A stretch of 35,226 nt of DNA, from NCBI GenBank assembly GCA_018303725.1, contig JAGVXP010000052.1:1-35226 (forward strand), given 5' to 3'. Both the position numbers and the translations under genes were made by a program. The notes below the pieces were generated by a model. It was not told the DNA's origin and did no database searches. It saw nothing but the letters and a program-made list of their open reading frames with translations. Source of the DNA: Candidatus Woesearchaeota archaeon. GTDB lineage: Archaea > Nanobdellota > Nanobdellia > Woesearchaeales > JAGVXP01. Within the stretch, counting starts at the first letter, position 1. The number at the start of each line of letters is the position of its first letter. Shown here piece after piece: positions 1 through 9,184 of this stretch.

Positions 1-301
1 CTTCAGTAAAGATTTTAGGATGTGATTTTGCCTTGATGGCTGCATTTTCTGCTGGCAACCCAAAAGAATCATAACCCATTGGATAAAGAATATTAAGGCC
101 TTGCATTCTTTTGTAGCGAGCAAAGGCATCTCCTATGCAGTAATTCCTAGCATGGCCCATATGCAATCCTGAACCAGAAGGATAAGGGTACATTTCCAGA
201 ACATAATATTTTTTCTTTTTAGGATCTTCTTTAACCTCAAATACCTTTGAAGATTCCCATTTCTTCTGCCATTTAGCAGCTATTTTGTTAAAGTCTGTCA
301 T
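1..301 (-). CDS. leuS: Leucyl-tRNA synthetase, N-terminal part (runs off window)
   Basis: Hand translation from ATG at 301: [92 protein letters not shown]-type HMGH motif, bacterial-like LeuRS signature. Confidence 0.9.
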   Translation of the reverse strand, partial: MTDFNKIAAKWQKKWESSKVFEVKEDPKKKKYYVLEMYPYPSGSGLHMGHARNYCIGDAFARYKRMQGLNILYPMGYDSFGLPAENAAIKAKSHPKIFTE

Positions 302-356
302 AAAAAGAAAGAAAGGTAGGATTAATATTAAAATATTTGTGTTTTTGTATGGTTGT

Positions 357-593
357 CTATCCTTCTGTAACTGGTGCAACAACTTTGTAATTCGCTTTGT
401 GGTTTAAAATCAATTTTATTTCCAAAACACCGAAAGGTAAGTTTTTAACTGCCCTAACAGAACCGCTATCTGACATGCTAACTAAAGGTAAAAAGTGAGG
501 CAAAAGTTTTTCTTCTATATATTGTTTTAGGCTATCATCATTAACAGTTACCCTATCTGAAACTGGCCTAAAACTATATTCATAAAACATCAT
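357..593 (-). CDS. Hypothetical protein, 78 aa
   Basis: ORF between leuS and rpoN; no recognised domain. Confidence 0.45.
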   Translation of the reverse strand: MMFYEYSFRPVSDRVTVNDDSLKQYIEEKLLPHFLPLVSMSDSGSVRAVKNLPFGVLEIKLILNHKANYKVVAPVTEG

Positions 594-606
594 TTTGGTA
601 CCTCAT

Positions 607-804
607 TCAAAACTTCTTAAACTGAGCTGCTGTATCAATCAAGTCAACATGACCTAAAAACATGGCTCTGCAGCAATATCTTGTTAAACCCAATTCATCC
701 ATTGCCTTTTTCTTATCTTCCCCTTTCTCGGTTTTCTCCTTATATTCTTCCCATAAATGGCCTATTGGTTTCCCGCATGAAAAACACCTTATTGGTATAA
801 TCAT
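607..804 (-). CDS. rpoN: DNA-directed RNA polymerase subunit N (Rpo10)
   Basis: MIIPIRCFSCGKPIGHLWEEY...LGLTRYCCRAMFLGHVDLID, CxxC/CC zinc motif typical of RpoN. Confidence 0.95.
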   Translation of the reverse strand: MIIPIRCFSCGKPIGHLWEEYKEKTEKGEDKKKAMDELGLTRYCCRAMFLGHVDLIDTAAQFKKF

Positions 805-819
805 TTTATATTCACCTTC

Positions 820-1224
820 TTATCTGTACGATTTTTGCACTTTAGCTCTTGCCTGGCCATGCCTGTTTGGCTTGGCTGGCTCTTTTCTTCTGACATCGGC
901 AACTAACAAATTCCTGTCATATTTCAAAAAAGTATTTTTTAGTTTTTCACTTTTTGTGTATTCGACCAAGGCTTTAGCAATTGCAAGTCTTGAAGCATCT
1001 GCCTGGCTTGCAATGCCTCCTCCAAAAACATTTACATCCATATCAACACTGTTGACAACATCCCCTGCTAATAATAACGGCTCCCTTAACCTCATTCTTG
1101 ATAGTTTAGGAGTATAAAAATCCAGTAACTTATGGTTGATTCTTATATTGCCTGTACCGGGCTTTAAACTAACCCTGGCTATTGCCCTCTTTCTTTTGCC
1201 GTATGTATGCACAACTTTTGTCAT
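820..1224 (-). CDS. rps9: Ribosomal protein S9
   Basis: HTYGKRKRAIARVSLKPGTGNIRIN ... GQARAKVQKSYR C-terminus. Confidence 0.95.
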   Translation of the reverse strand: MTKVVHTYGKRKRAIARVSLKPGTGNIRINHKLLDFYTPKLSRMRLREPLLLAGDVVNSVDMDVNVFGGGIASQADASRLAIAKALVEYTKSEKLKNTFLKYDRNLLVADVRRKEPAKPNRHGQARAKVQKSYR

Positions 1225-1640
1225 TTTACTCCCATCCTCTTAGAGATTTCTTTTAAAGTCATATACCTAAGATTAGGAACCTTGGATATGTCTGCACTAG
1301 GCAGGGTTTCAATTTTTTTATCTTTAAACTCATCAGGAATGCCCATGTAACATTTTATTTTCTTAAAGGCAGTCTTGCCCTTTTCCTTTTTATAGGGAAT
1401 CATCCCCCTGATTGCTCTTTTAACAATCATATGCGGCGATGTAGGGATAAATGGGCCTTTGCTATGAATCCCTCTTTCCTTTTTTATTTTATATCTTAAT
1501 AAGATATTCTTTTTGTTGCCGGTTAAAACAGCATTCTCGCAATTAACAACGTCTACTTGTTCCCCTAACAATGCACTTTTGGCTACTGTTGTTGCCAACC
1601 TGCCTAAAATCAAATTTTTAGCATCAATTATCATTTTCAA
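1221..1640 (-). CDS. rpl13: Ribosomal protein L13
   Basis: IDAKNLILGRLATTVAK ... family signature; operon position. Confidence 0.95.
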   Translation of the reverse strand: MKMIIDAKNLILGRLATTVAKSALLGEQVDVVNCENAVLTGNKKNILLRYKIKKERGIHSKGPFIPTSPHMIVKRAIRGMIPYKKEKGKTAFKKIKCYMGIPDEFKDKKIETLPSADISKVPNLRYMTLKEISKRMGVK

Positions 1641-2002
1641 CCAATTATCCTTATCCTCTTCCCGTTTGGGCTTTCTTTTGACAGCTCGCTTAAAGGTATG
1701 ACCTTGGAGCCGCTCATCTTTATCTTCTCTTCAGCCCCTTCTGAAAATTGAAAGGCGCTTATTACCAATTTATGATCCAACATACCAGAACCTAAAACCT
1801 TTCCCGGAACAACAATTGTCTCATTTTCTTCAGTATACCTATTGATCCTAGAAAGATTAACAACCCTTCTCTTTCTTGTTGGCTTCTCCAAATCCTCAGC
1901 AACCCTTTTCCATAGTTTAACATTCTGCTCACTACTTCTTTTCTTCAATTCATTAATCAGGTTCCTTAATATTGGATTTGTTGGTCCAGTTCGTTTTGCC
2001 AT
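1637..2002 (-). CDS. rpl18e: Ribosomal protein L18e
   Basis: RTGPTNPILRNLINELKKRS...VVPGKVLGSGMLDHKLVISAFQFS; operon position. Confidence 0.95.
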   Translation of the reverse strand: MAKRTGPTNPILRNLINELKKRSSEQNVKLWKRVAEDLEKPTRKRRVVNLSRINRYTEENETIVVPGKVLGSGMLDHKLVISAFQFSEGAEEKIKMSGSKVIPLSELSKESPNGKRIRIIG

Positions 2003-2016
2003 TTTTCACAATAATT

Positions 2017-2910
2017 TTAAAATATTTTATTAGGTTTTATTATTGATTCTAATGCGGAGGAAGGGATTTGAACCCTTGCACCCACTAAGGGACAAGGCTT
2101 CTGATTAATATCCTCAACCTTGCGCATTTGACCAGGCTCTGCCACCTCCGCATATTCTTTTTTATTGTAAAACAAAGCAGGATTAATCTCCTTGTTTAAT
2201 ATAATTCTTCTTTGTTTTATAGTTGTATGCGGAGGACAAAAACCAAATCGTTTCCAAACTTCAAATTTAGTAATGTGTTTAGAATTATTAGATCCGATGA
2301 TATTAAACCATCTTTCCACATCTTTATTACTTTCTATTCTCAAAATATGCAATGTTTTCCAATTCTTTTCTTCGTGCAATAAAGGATTCTTAATAACACC
2401 TTTAATTTCAACTTTATTAAGTAACGTGTGAATATCACAAATCAATTTTTTCGATGAAGATCCAAAACTAATTTTTATTAGTCTGTGTAAACTATTTTGG
2501 ACATTATAACTCTTTTGACAAAAAATACTCCCATCAGTATCAAAAAAACCTCTTAAAAACCCCTTCATATAATTTCTGTCTTGTAAAATCCATTCTGGAA
2601 TAATTAATTCATTTTTTATACCTACCGGAATGCCAAGAGAAACGAGGTAGTTACAAATTTTGCCGCTTTCTGTGCTAATACCATAATAAGGTTTTTTACC
2701 GTTATAAATTGTTGTAGGAATTGCACCTATAACCCTATCAAACAAGGGTTTAACATAATCATCATAATGTTCTCTATCCTCTGTTATACTGCCCCTCATT
2801 TGGAATCTTAGTTTCCCTTTATTTTTACCAGAGTGTCTTTTTGTTAGACTTCCATCTCCAAAACACAAACCTACAATTTCTGCTGTTTTTTCGTTTTTTA
2901 TTACTTCCAT
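2017..2910 (-). CDS. LAGLIDADG homing endonuclease; the ORF reads through the tRNA-Leu gene
   Basis: Two LAGLIDADG-like motifs, IVGLCFGDGSL and LRGFFDTDGSI. Start taken at ATG 2910 after GGAGG; the ORF track opens at 3000. Confidence 0.8.
   Translation of the reverse strand: MEVIKNEKTAEIVGLCFGDGSLTKRHSGKNKGKLRFQMRGSITEDREHYDDYVKPLFDRVIGAIPTTIYNGKKPYYGISTESGKICNYLVSLGIPVGIKNELIIPEWILQDRNYMKGFLRGFFDTDGSIFCQKSYNVQNSLHRLIKISFGSSSKKLICDIHTLLNKVEIKGVIKNPLLHEEKNWKTLHILRIESNKDVERWFNIIGSNNSKHITKFEVWKRFGFCPPHTTIKQRRIILNKEINPALFYNKKEYAEVAEPGQMRKVEDINQKPCPLVGARVQIPSSALESIIKPNKIF
2053..2151 (-). tRNA. tRNA-Leu(GAG) with a 13-nt BHB-type intron (2099..2111) at position 37/38
   Basis: Acceptor GCGGAGG/CCTCCGC, variable arm CCC-TTAGT-GGG, T-arm AAGGG-TTCAAAT-CCCTT, anticodon stem CAAGG/CCTTG; central helix TTGA:TCAG with bulges GG^A and AA^G. 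Confidence 0.9.
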
Positions 2911-3114
2911 ATTTACCAACCTCCACGACCTTAAGTCGCAGAGTTGACTTATGATTTTTGAGCCATATGTTTTTAGGCTTACCATAGCCAACCTTTGCAA
3001 ATCAAAGGGAAAAACATAATGAGCGAAAAAATCGCTTTTTTATCTGCCACTCCGACACCCTCGCGTACGACATTAACCCCGTACGGGGTTTTATGGCGTT
3101 TCCAGCAAGAGTGT

Positions 3115-3909
3115 CTACTTGTTCTCCTTGAGGAGCTCCTTAAAATTATCTAATTTTCTTTCAAATATTTTTAAAGCTTCTACTACAATTTTTTTAGGCT
3201 CCAGTTGCCCCCAGGACTCTATATAAAACACGAAATCATTTGCTGATTTCACATCTATAATTTCTTTTGGACAAATGTCCTTGCAAGCCTCACACAAATG
3301 GCAATCCAATAAGTGGTCTTTTGAAACTGATGCTTTGCTATCTTTTAACTCAAGAGTTTTTGTAGGGCATACTTCAACGCATTTGCCGCAGCCATCACAT
3401 TTAGAATCAATTTCAATTATTGGCCTCTGTTTGTAATAAACCAGCCCGGGACACCATTTTGAATGCACGCTTCCTTTGCCTAAAACAGCTGTTGCTTCAA
3501 GCTCAAGTGCCTGGTTTTTCAAAAGCTTGACTATTATTGTTTTCGGGTAAACCGGCTTTATAGCAGCATCCCTTGTCTTTATATCTGAAGCATATACCAT
3601 AGCTGGCCCCTTTGTTTTTAGTGTCATTTTCAACTGGCATCTGGCGCATCCTTTGCCATCACACTTGCATTCATCAGGTATATTATATGATTTTAGGTCA
3701 GTTGTTAAAGTTATCAAACCAAGCCTATGCGCAATAACCTCATCATATAATATAGAGCTGTTTTTTCTAAATTCTACATCCTCAATAGCCATTGTAGGAA
3801 CATCCTCTATCATAATCCTACGCAGCGCATTTGCAAATGAATGGGTACTATCTTTTAAAATAAAAGAAAGTTTTTCTTTATCTTTTTCCAAAGATCTTAT
3901 TTCAATCAT
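3115..3909 (-). CDS. rpoD: DNA-directed RNA polymerase subunit D (Rpo3) with ferredoxin-like domain
   Basis: [56 protein letters not shown] and [12 protein letters not shown] 4Fe-4S motifs. Confidence 0.95.
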   Translation of the reverse strand: MIEIRSLEKDKEKLSFILKDSTHSFANALRRIMIEDVPTMAIEDVEFRKNSSILYDEVIAHRLGLITLTTDLKSYNIPDECKCDGKGCARCQLKMTLKTKGPAMVYASDIKTRDAAIKPVYPKTIIVKLLKNQALELEATAVLGKGSVHSKWCPGLVYYKQRPIIEIDSKCDGCGKCVEVCPTKTLELKDSKASVSKDHLLDCHLCEACKDICPKEIIDVKSANDFVFYIESWGQLEPKKIVVEALKIFERKLDNFKELLKENK

Positions 3910-4307
3910 ACTCTCCTACCTCTTCTACCGCCTTTTTTCCTGCACCCATCATGCGGGACAGGTGTGACATCTTCTATAATGCCTATCCTTAACCCAACCC
4001 TAGACAGGGCCCTTACAGCAGCTTGCGCCCCTGGCCCTGGATTGGATGGGCCGTTATGTCCGCCAGGCGCTTTTATTTTAACATGAATCCCATTAATGCC
4101 TTTTTCTATAGCTGTTTCTGCTGCTTTTTTTGCTGCAACCATAGCAGCTGTTGGGGAACTTTCCATCCTGTCTGATTTAACAACCTGGCCGCCGGATGTT
4201 AAAGCAATTGTCTCTGTACCTGTTATATCTGTGATATGGATTATTGTATTGTTATAACTAGCATAAATATGCGCAATTCCCCACCTGATAGTATATTGGC
4301 TTGGCAT
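3906..4307 (-). CDS. rps11: Ribosomal protein S11
   Basis: [21 protein letters not shown]...[18 protein letters not shown]. Confidence 0.97.
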   Translation of the reverse strand: MPSQYTIRWGIAHIYASYNNTIIHITDITGTETIALTSGGQVVKSDRMESSPTAAMVAAKKAAETAIEKGINGIHVKIKAPGGHNGPSNPGPGAQAAVRALSRVGLRIGIIEDVTPVPHDGCRKKGGRRGRRV

Positions 4308-4315
4308 TTTTCCTC

Positions 4316-4975
4316 TTATTTTGTTTTAGTCCCTTCTTTTGGTCTCTCTTCCCTCTTTTTATTGGCTTTTTTTTCTCCCCTATACATTTTGTTCCTGCCT
4401 CTTCTTGCCCTTTCATCCGGCCTTTCTAATCTCTTTTTCTTTTCTTCTTTCGCTTTTTCTTTCAAAATAGTCCTCTCAGGGTGTTCAGCATTGGATAAAG
4501 ATGAGGTTGAAGAAAAATTGATTGAAGACTCCTCCCCAACCTTCACAAGGTAAGAGGGAATCGTCATTTTTTTATCGCCAACAAATATATGCCCGTGTGT
4601 TATAAACTGGCGGGCTTGTTTTACTGACCTAGCTAATTTTTTTTTGTATACCATGGTCTGCAGCCTTCTTTCCAAAATACCCCTTATTGTTAAGTTCAGG
4701 ATATCCTCTAATTTGGATGTTTCCTTTACCAATCCCAAGGAGGCCAATTTTTTAAACAGCTGATTTTTTTCCCTTTCTGACTGCTTTGTTGATAGAGTAA
4801 TTAATTTTTTTGCTTGGTGAAAAAAATTCCTTAATAATGAGCTCATTTTCCATATTTCCTTCTTATTTTTGAGGCCGTAATCTTTCAAGAGCACCCTCTC
4901 CTCTTCAATCCTTACTGCCTGCCAGGGATGCATTGGCCCGGAATATTTTTTTCTTTGTTTTTTTGGATCTCCCAT
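4316..4975 (-). CDS. rps4: Ribosomal protein S4 with basic C-terminal extension
   Basis: S4 RNA-binding segment [33 protein letters not shown]; operon position. Confidence 0.95.
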   Translation of the reverse strand: MGDPKKQRKKYSGPMHPWQAVRIEEERVLLKDYGLKNKKEIWKMSSLLRNFFHQAKKLITLSTKQSEREKNQLFKKLASLGLVKETSKLEDILNLTIRGILERRLQTMVYKKKLARSVKQARQFITHGHIFVGDKKMTIPSYLVKVGEESSINFSSTSSLSNAEHPERTILKEKAKEEKKKRLERPDERARRGRNKMYRGEKKANKKREERPKEGTKTK

Positions 4976-4977
4976 TT

Positions 4978-5463
4978 TTATACCCTGCCTGCTTTTGCCC
5001 CTTCCCTTGACTTGACTCCTAGTGAAACTTTTCCTTTATTTTTCCTGAAATTGGATTTGGTTCTTTGGCCCCTGACAGTTAAGCCAAGAGCATGCCTCAC
5101 TCCCTTATAAGATCTCATCTTTTTCATCATTTTGATGTCATTATCCTGGATAAAAAATATGTCGCTTGTAAGCAAATGCTTATCTTCGCCAGTTTCTACA
5201 TCCCTTCTTCTGTTCAGCATCCAGGATGGCGCTTTAAATTTTAAGGGATCCTTGATTATCCCCTCTATTTTTTTAATTTCCTCTTCAGTTAAATAACCTG
5301 TCTTTTTTCTTCCATCAATGTTTGCAATAGAGCAAACCATATTAGAAAACATAAATCCAACTCCTTTGATTTTTTTCAAAGCAATAGAGATGTGTTTATT
5401 CCCATCCAAATCAGTATTCACAATTCTTACTAAATGCTTAAACTCTTCTTTAGCTTCTTCCAT
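4978..5463 (-). CDS. rps13: Ribosomal protein S13
   Basis: HLVRIVNTDLDGNKHISIALKKIKGVGFMF...YKGVRHALGLTVRGQRTKSNFRK. Confidence 0.95.
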   Translation of the reverse strand: MEEAKEEFKHLVRIVNTDLDGNKHISIALKKIKGVGFMFSNMVCSIANIDGRKKTGYLTEEEIKKIEGIIKDPLKFKAPSWMLNRRRDVETGEDKHLLTSDIFFIQDNDIKMMKKMRSYKGVRHALGLTVRGQRTKSNFRKNKGKVSLGVKSREGAKAGRV

Positions 5464-5596
5464 TTCATAGTATAGCCGAGAAATTGCACTTATTTATAAC
5501 CCTATAAGCGCTTATTAAGATAAACTCGGGCTAATAAGCTTGTGAAATGGGGGGTTGTTTATAAAGGTTACGGTGGAATTTTATATGCTTCACAAA

Positions 5597-5917
5597 TCAA
5601 ATACCCAGCTTCCTTCTTTCATTCTCATAATATTTATGCTTATCCAGAAACAAAGCGATAAAATACTCATTTTTCTTTTTTGTGAGTATTGCCCTAAAAT
5701 TATTGTCCCTGAACCTTAAAATAAAACCCAACAAATCTTTTATCCTGTCAGAGCTTAAAGCAATATGTTTTCCGTCCTTGCATTTTTTTACCCATGTTAT
5801 AATCTGTTTCTGCCTGCTCTCTTTTAGGCTGCCAAAAACCATATCAAAATGACCTTCAAAACTGATATGATCTCCTAAAATTGCCCTTATAGCTTTTTTT
5901 GCTTTATCATGCAACAA
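5597..5917 (-). CDS. Small protein, possible partner of the upstream nucleotidyltransferase
   Basis: 106 aa, overlaps the upstream ORF by 11 nt; basic C-terminus ...FIALFLDKHKYYENERRKLGI vaguely RelE/HigB-like. Confidence 0.6.
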   Translation of the reverse strand: MLHDKAKKAIRAILGDHISFEGHFDMVFGSLKESRQKQIITWVKKCKDGKHIALSSDRIKDLLGFILRFRDNNFRAILTKKKNEYFIALFLDKHKYYENERRKLGI

Positions 5918-6779
5918 CTTCTAACGCCTCTTTGTAGGTTTGATTATAAATTTTCCAGTTTTCATATATTTTTTGTCCTTTCTCTGCTGTGCTATTCTTA
6001 TCTATAAATTGCTTCAATGCCCTTTTTAGTACTGAGACATTATAAGAGTTTATAATCTTTATGATTACATATCTATTAATTATTTTTATTGGATTTTTGC
6101 TTTTGATTATATCATCTGTTATTTTTTTTAACTGCATTGAATTAAGTATAACTTTATTTGAAACATATTCTGCTCTTGTTACTAAGTCCCTTAGCTCAGG
6201 AAGATAATAGCTTTTTTGCATTATAAGAAGGATAACAAGCTCATAATAATGAAGGATATCCCCTATTTTAAATTCTTCTTCTATTTCTTTATCTGATTTG
6301 AAGTTAGCAATGCTTATTGCAGATATCAAGCTAAAGAAAAGCGTTTTTTCAACATCTGCAGGAAGATAATTTATATGTATTTTTCCGTCTCTGTAATCTT
6401 CTTTGCTGTATTTTGAGATTATAAATATATCTATATCATTGTATTTATTGCTGTATAAAAAAGAGCCTGATATCAGCATTTTCATGCTTTTATGCTTTCT
6501 TGAATAGTTATTTAATAAGCTGCTTGCTTTCTTAATCCTGTCTTTTTTTATAAACTCTTTCCCGTTTATTTCATAAGTTATATCAAACAATTCTATCATT
6601 CCCTGCAGCTTTTTCTTAATAAAATGGTTGTAATAGTATCTTTCATTTTCTGATAATTTTTTTTCCCTAAGCTTTGCCTTTAGTATATTAAAGTAGTTCT
6701 GGCTGAATATATGCGGAACCAGGTAAGGCTTTGCATTGTCCAAATTTTCTAAAGTCAGATAATTTTCTAAATTTCTCAT
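5907..6779 (-). CDS. Nucleotidyltransferase-domain protein (pol-beta/MNT-like fold)
   Basis: GSFLYSNKYNDIDIFII matches the GS...DxD nucleotidyltransferase motif. Confidence 0.65.
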   Translation of the reverse strand: MRNLENYLTLENLDNAKPYLVPHIFSQNYFNILKAKLREKKLSENERYYYNHFIKKKLQGMIELFDITYEINGKEFIKKDRIKKASSLLNNYSRKHKSMKMLISGSFLYSNKYNDIDIFIISKYSKEDYRDGKIHINYLPADVEKTLFFSLISAISIANFKSDKEIEEEFKIGDILHYYELVILLIMQKSYYLPELRDLVTRAEYVSNKVILNSMQLKKITDDIIKSKNPIKIINRYVIIKIINSYNVSVLKRALKQFIDKNSTAEKGQKIYENWKIYNQTYKEALEVVA

Positions 6780-6975
6780 TTGGTATATTAGAATATACTT
6801 ATTATATATAAACTTTTTGATTTTTAATCCAACATTAACAAATAGTATATCATCCTGATTATCATAGTTAATTTTAACTAGTTTTTGAATAAAACTTTTT
6901 AAAGATTATAAGTTTCTTGTAATTTAAAATTTTTAAGGAAAATTTAAATACCATCCTTCATTAACAGTAATTAAA

Positions 6976-9180
6976 ATGGGGAACATTAGATATAAAAAAT
7001 ATCTTATTTGTGTTCTATTTTTGTTATTAATCCCCATAAATGTTTATGCTTATGATTGGGATGGAGTTATAGCAGATGGAAGCACTATGACTCTTTTAGG
7101 ACCTAATGATCAACAATATGATATTATGGTTGTATCATCAGATGGCCATTCGCTTTCAGTAGAAGTAGAGGTAAATGGCGAAACTAAACGAATTGCTCAA
7201 GGTGAAACGGCCCAATTTGGTAATATGGTTCTAGGCCTTTTTGATTGGGGAAGTGGTGAATCACTATATACAATAAGTTTTAGTAGTTCTGTGGAAGTAA
7301 CCTCAACAGATGATGGATCATCAAAAGTTTGTAATCTTTATGACCATAAAGAATGTTACAATGGCTATCCATATTGGTATGATTCTTGTGGTTACAGGCA
7401 GGATAGAGCAGGAGATTGTGGTTATGGTTATGAATGTGTTAATGGGGAATGCATTGTGGAAGGACCAGCTTGTGAGGATAAATGCAATTTTATAGGGCAA
7501 AGTTGCATTAACAATAATATATTCAAATGTGTAAAAAACCATCAAGGTTGTAAAGAGCCTGATTTGGTACAAAATTGTGCTTCAAATGAAGAATGTGTGC
7601 AATCAGGCTCTACAGTTTATTGTAAAACAAAATTTGTGTGTAGCGAAGGTGATAAAAAAGATTTAAAGTGTATTTCTGAAACAATGTATGCTTATTATGT
7701 TTGTAAAAACAATAATTGGGAATGGGTTAAAGAGAATTGTCCAACAAGTGATATATGTAAAGATGGGAAATGTGTTGAAGTTGTGGAAGAAGAAAGCACA
7801 TATGATGAAAAGGTAGAAGAGGTAAGGGATACAACAGAAAACGTAAAAGAAACAAAAAGAGAGGAACAAGTACCAACAAAAAAGTGTAGTTGGTTTGAGA
7901 GAATATTTTTGGGATGTAAAGTTGTTGCAGTAAAAATAGAACTAAAAAAAAGTGATGAGTGTGATCGGGAGGGAAAGATAAAATGTATTGATAATGGAAT
8001 TTTTCAATGCATAAATAGAAATGGTGTATTAGGTATAAACAGAGTTGAAACTTGTTCTGAAAATGAAGTATGTGATGATTCAAGTGGTAAACCTGAATGT
8101 AAGATTAGATTTGTTTGTAAAGAAGATGAAATAAAAGAGAAATATTGTTCTCGTGATAAAGACAATAAAGGAGGCATTATATGTTCAAATAACACATGGA
8201 AAAATTTTGAAGAAAGGTGCCCTAAAGGAACAATATGTATGGATGGTGAATGTGGGAAATGTGACCCTAAATGGGTATGTGAAGATATATGGTCTGAGTG
8301 TATAGATAACCTTAAAAAGAAAAAATGCGTAGATAATTGTGGGAATATAAAGTATGAGTCTAAAGTATGTTTAACTTCAGAACAAACAAACACCAAAAAA
8401 GGTCTTGATAAATCAAAAATTGTTGTAGACGATTATCCTTTAATATTGGTTCATGGTTGGCACTCTGATGATTCTGCTTTATGGGAACTCCTAAGAAAAT
8501 TAATAGAAGATGGATTTTATGAATTTCACGATTATACAAAAGCAAATGAACCTAAAACAAAACCATGGGTTGCTAATCCTGTAACATATGCACATGGTTC
8601 TAGTGGTCGTATAGATACCAATATTAGTAAACATGCTGAATGGTTAAAGTATAGAATTGAACAAACAAAAGAATTCACAAAAAGAGATAAAGTTAATATT
8701 ATAGCACATAGCATGGGCGGTCTAATTTCAAGGTATTACATAAAATATTTAGGGGGTGATAAATCAGTTAATAAATTAATAATACTTGATACACCAAACC
8801 ATGGAGCATATTTGGCGGATATTAAAGAAGTAGTAGATGAAGCATTTAGCATAAATGATCCCGCTTTGAAAGAATTATCGCCAACTAGCAAATTTATTAA
8901 ATCGTTAAACGAGCCAGATGAGACCCCTGGACAAGTAAAATATTATACAATTGCATGTGAGGACACATTTGGGCTAAGTACAGTTCCTTCTAATAGTGTG
9001 TTTCTCGAAGGAGCAACTAATTTTGGTGATATAAAGTGTAGACATACAACTATCATTAACCCCCATCTAACACCTAAAGCCTATGAACTTATATTGAAAG
9101 CTTTAGACAAACAAGGATATTATGAAATTGAAGAAAAGAAATCAAAAAATTGTCTATTCGGTTTTATATGCTTTGGGTGA
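6976..9180 (+). CDS. Secreted Cys-rich protein with C-terminal lipase/alpha-beta hydrolase domain
   Basis: Signal peptide MGNIRYKKYLICVLFLLLIPINVYA; two Cys-rich modules; LVHGWHSDDSALW, IIAHSMGGLISRYY (GxSxG) and LDTPNHGA lipase motifs. Confidence 0.85.
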   Translation: MGNIRYKKYLICVLFLLLIPINVYAYDWDGVIADGSTMTLLGPNDQQYDIMVVSSDGHSLSVEVEVNGETKRIAQGETAQFGNMVLGLFDWGSGESLYTISFSSSVEVTSTDDGSSKVCNLYDHKECYNGYPYWYDSCGYRQDRAGDCGYGYECVNGECIVEGPACEDKCNFIGQSCINNNIFKCVKNHQGCKEPDLVQNCASNEECVQSGSTVYCKTKFVCSEGDKKDLKCISETMYAYYVCKNNNWEWVKENCPTSDICKDGKCVEVVEEESTYDEKVEEVRDTTENVKETKREEQVPTKKCSWFERIFLGCKVVAVKIELKKSDECDREGKIKCIDNGIFQCINRNGVLGINRVETCSENEVCDDSSGKPECKIRFVCKEDEIKEKYCSRDKDNKGGIICSNNTWKNFEERCPKGTICMDGECGKCDPKWVCEDIWSECIDNLKKKKCVDNCGNIKYESKVCLTSEQTNTKKGLDKSKIVVDDYPLILVHGWHSDDSALWELLRKLIEDGFYEFHDYTKANEPKTKPWVANPVTYAHGSSGRIDTNISKHAEWLKYRIEQTKEFTKRDKVNIIAHSMGGLISRYYIKYLGGDKSVNKLIILDTPNHGAYLADIKEVVDEAFSINDPALKELSPTSKFIKSLNEPDETPGQVKYYTIACEDTFGLSTVPSNSVFLEGATNFGDIKCRHTTIINPHLTPKAYELILKALDKQGYYEIEEKKSKNCLFGFICFG

Positions 9181-9184
9181 TTAA

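Noticed and set aside
662-1117. Plus-strand ORF over rpoN/rps9
   Set aside because: Antisense to well-supported ribosomal and RNAP genes; shadow ORF
2052-2234. 9-bp direct repeat ATGCGGAGG (2052 and 2226) as HEG target duplication
   Set aside because: Short and inside HEG coding sequence; not distinguishable from chance
2053-2910. HEG as a true intron of tRNA-Leu(GAG)
   Set aside because: The tRNA is complete downstream of the HEG and already has its own 13-nt intron; the HEG lies outside the tRNA exons
3040-3117. Circularly permuted tRNA-Leu (3' half upstream of 5' half)
   Set aside because: The upstream part has a variable-arm-like hairpin and strand CTCTTGC that could pair with GCGAGGG, but no T-arm (no TTCRAAT) and no room for one
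7310-8714. Multiple minus/plus alternative ORFs within the lipase gene
   Set aside because: Shadow ORFs of a well-supported 734-aa reading frame
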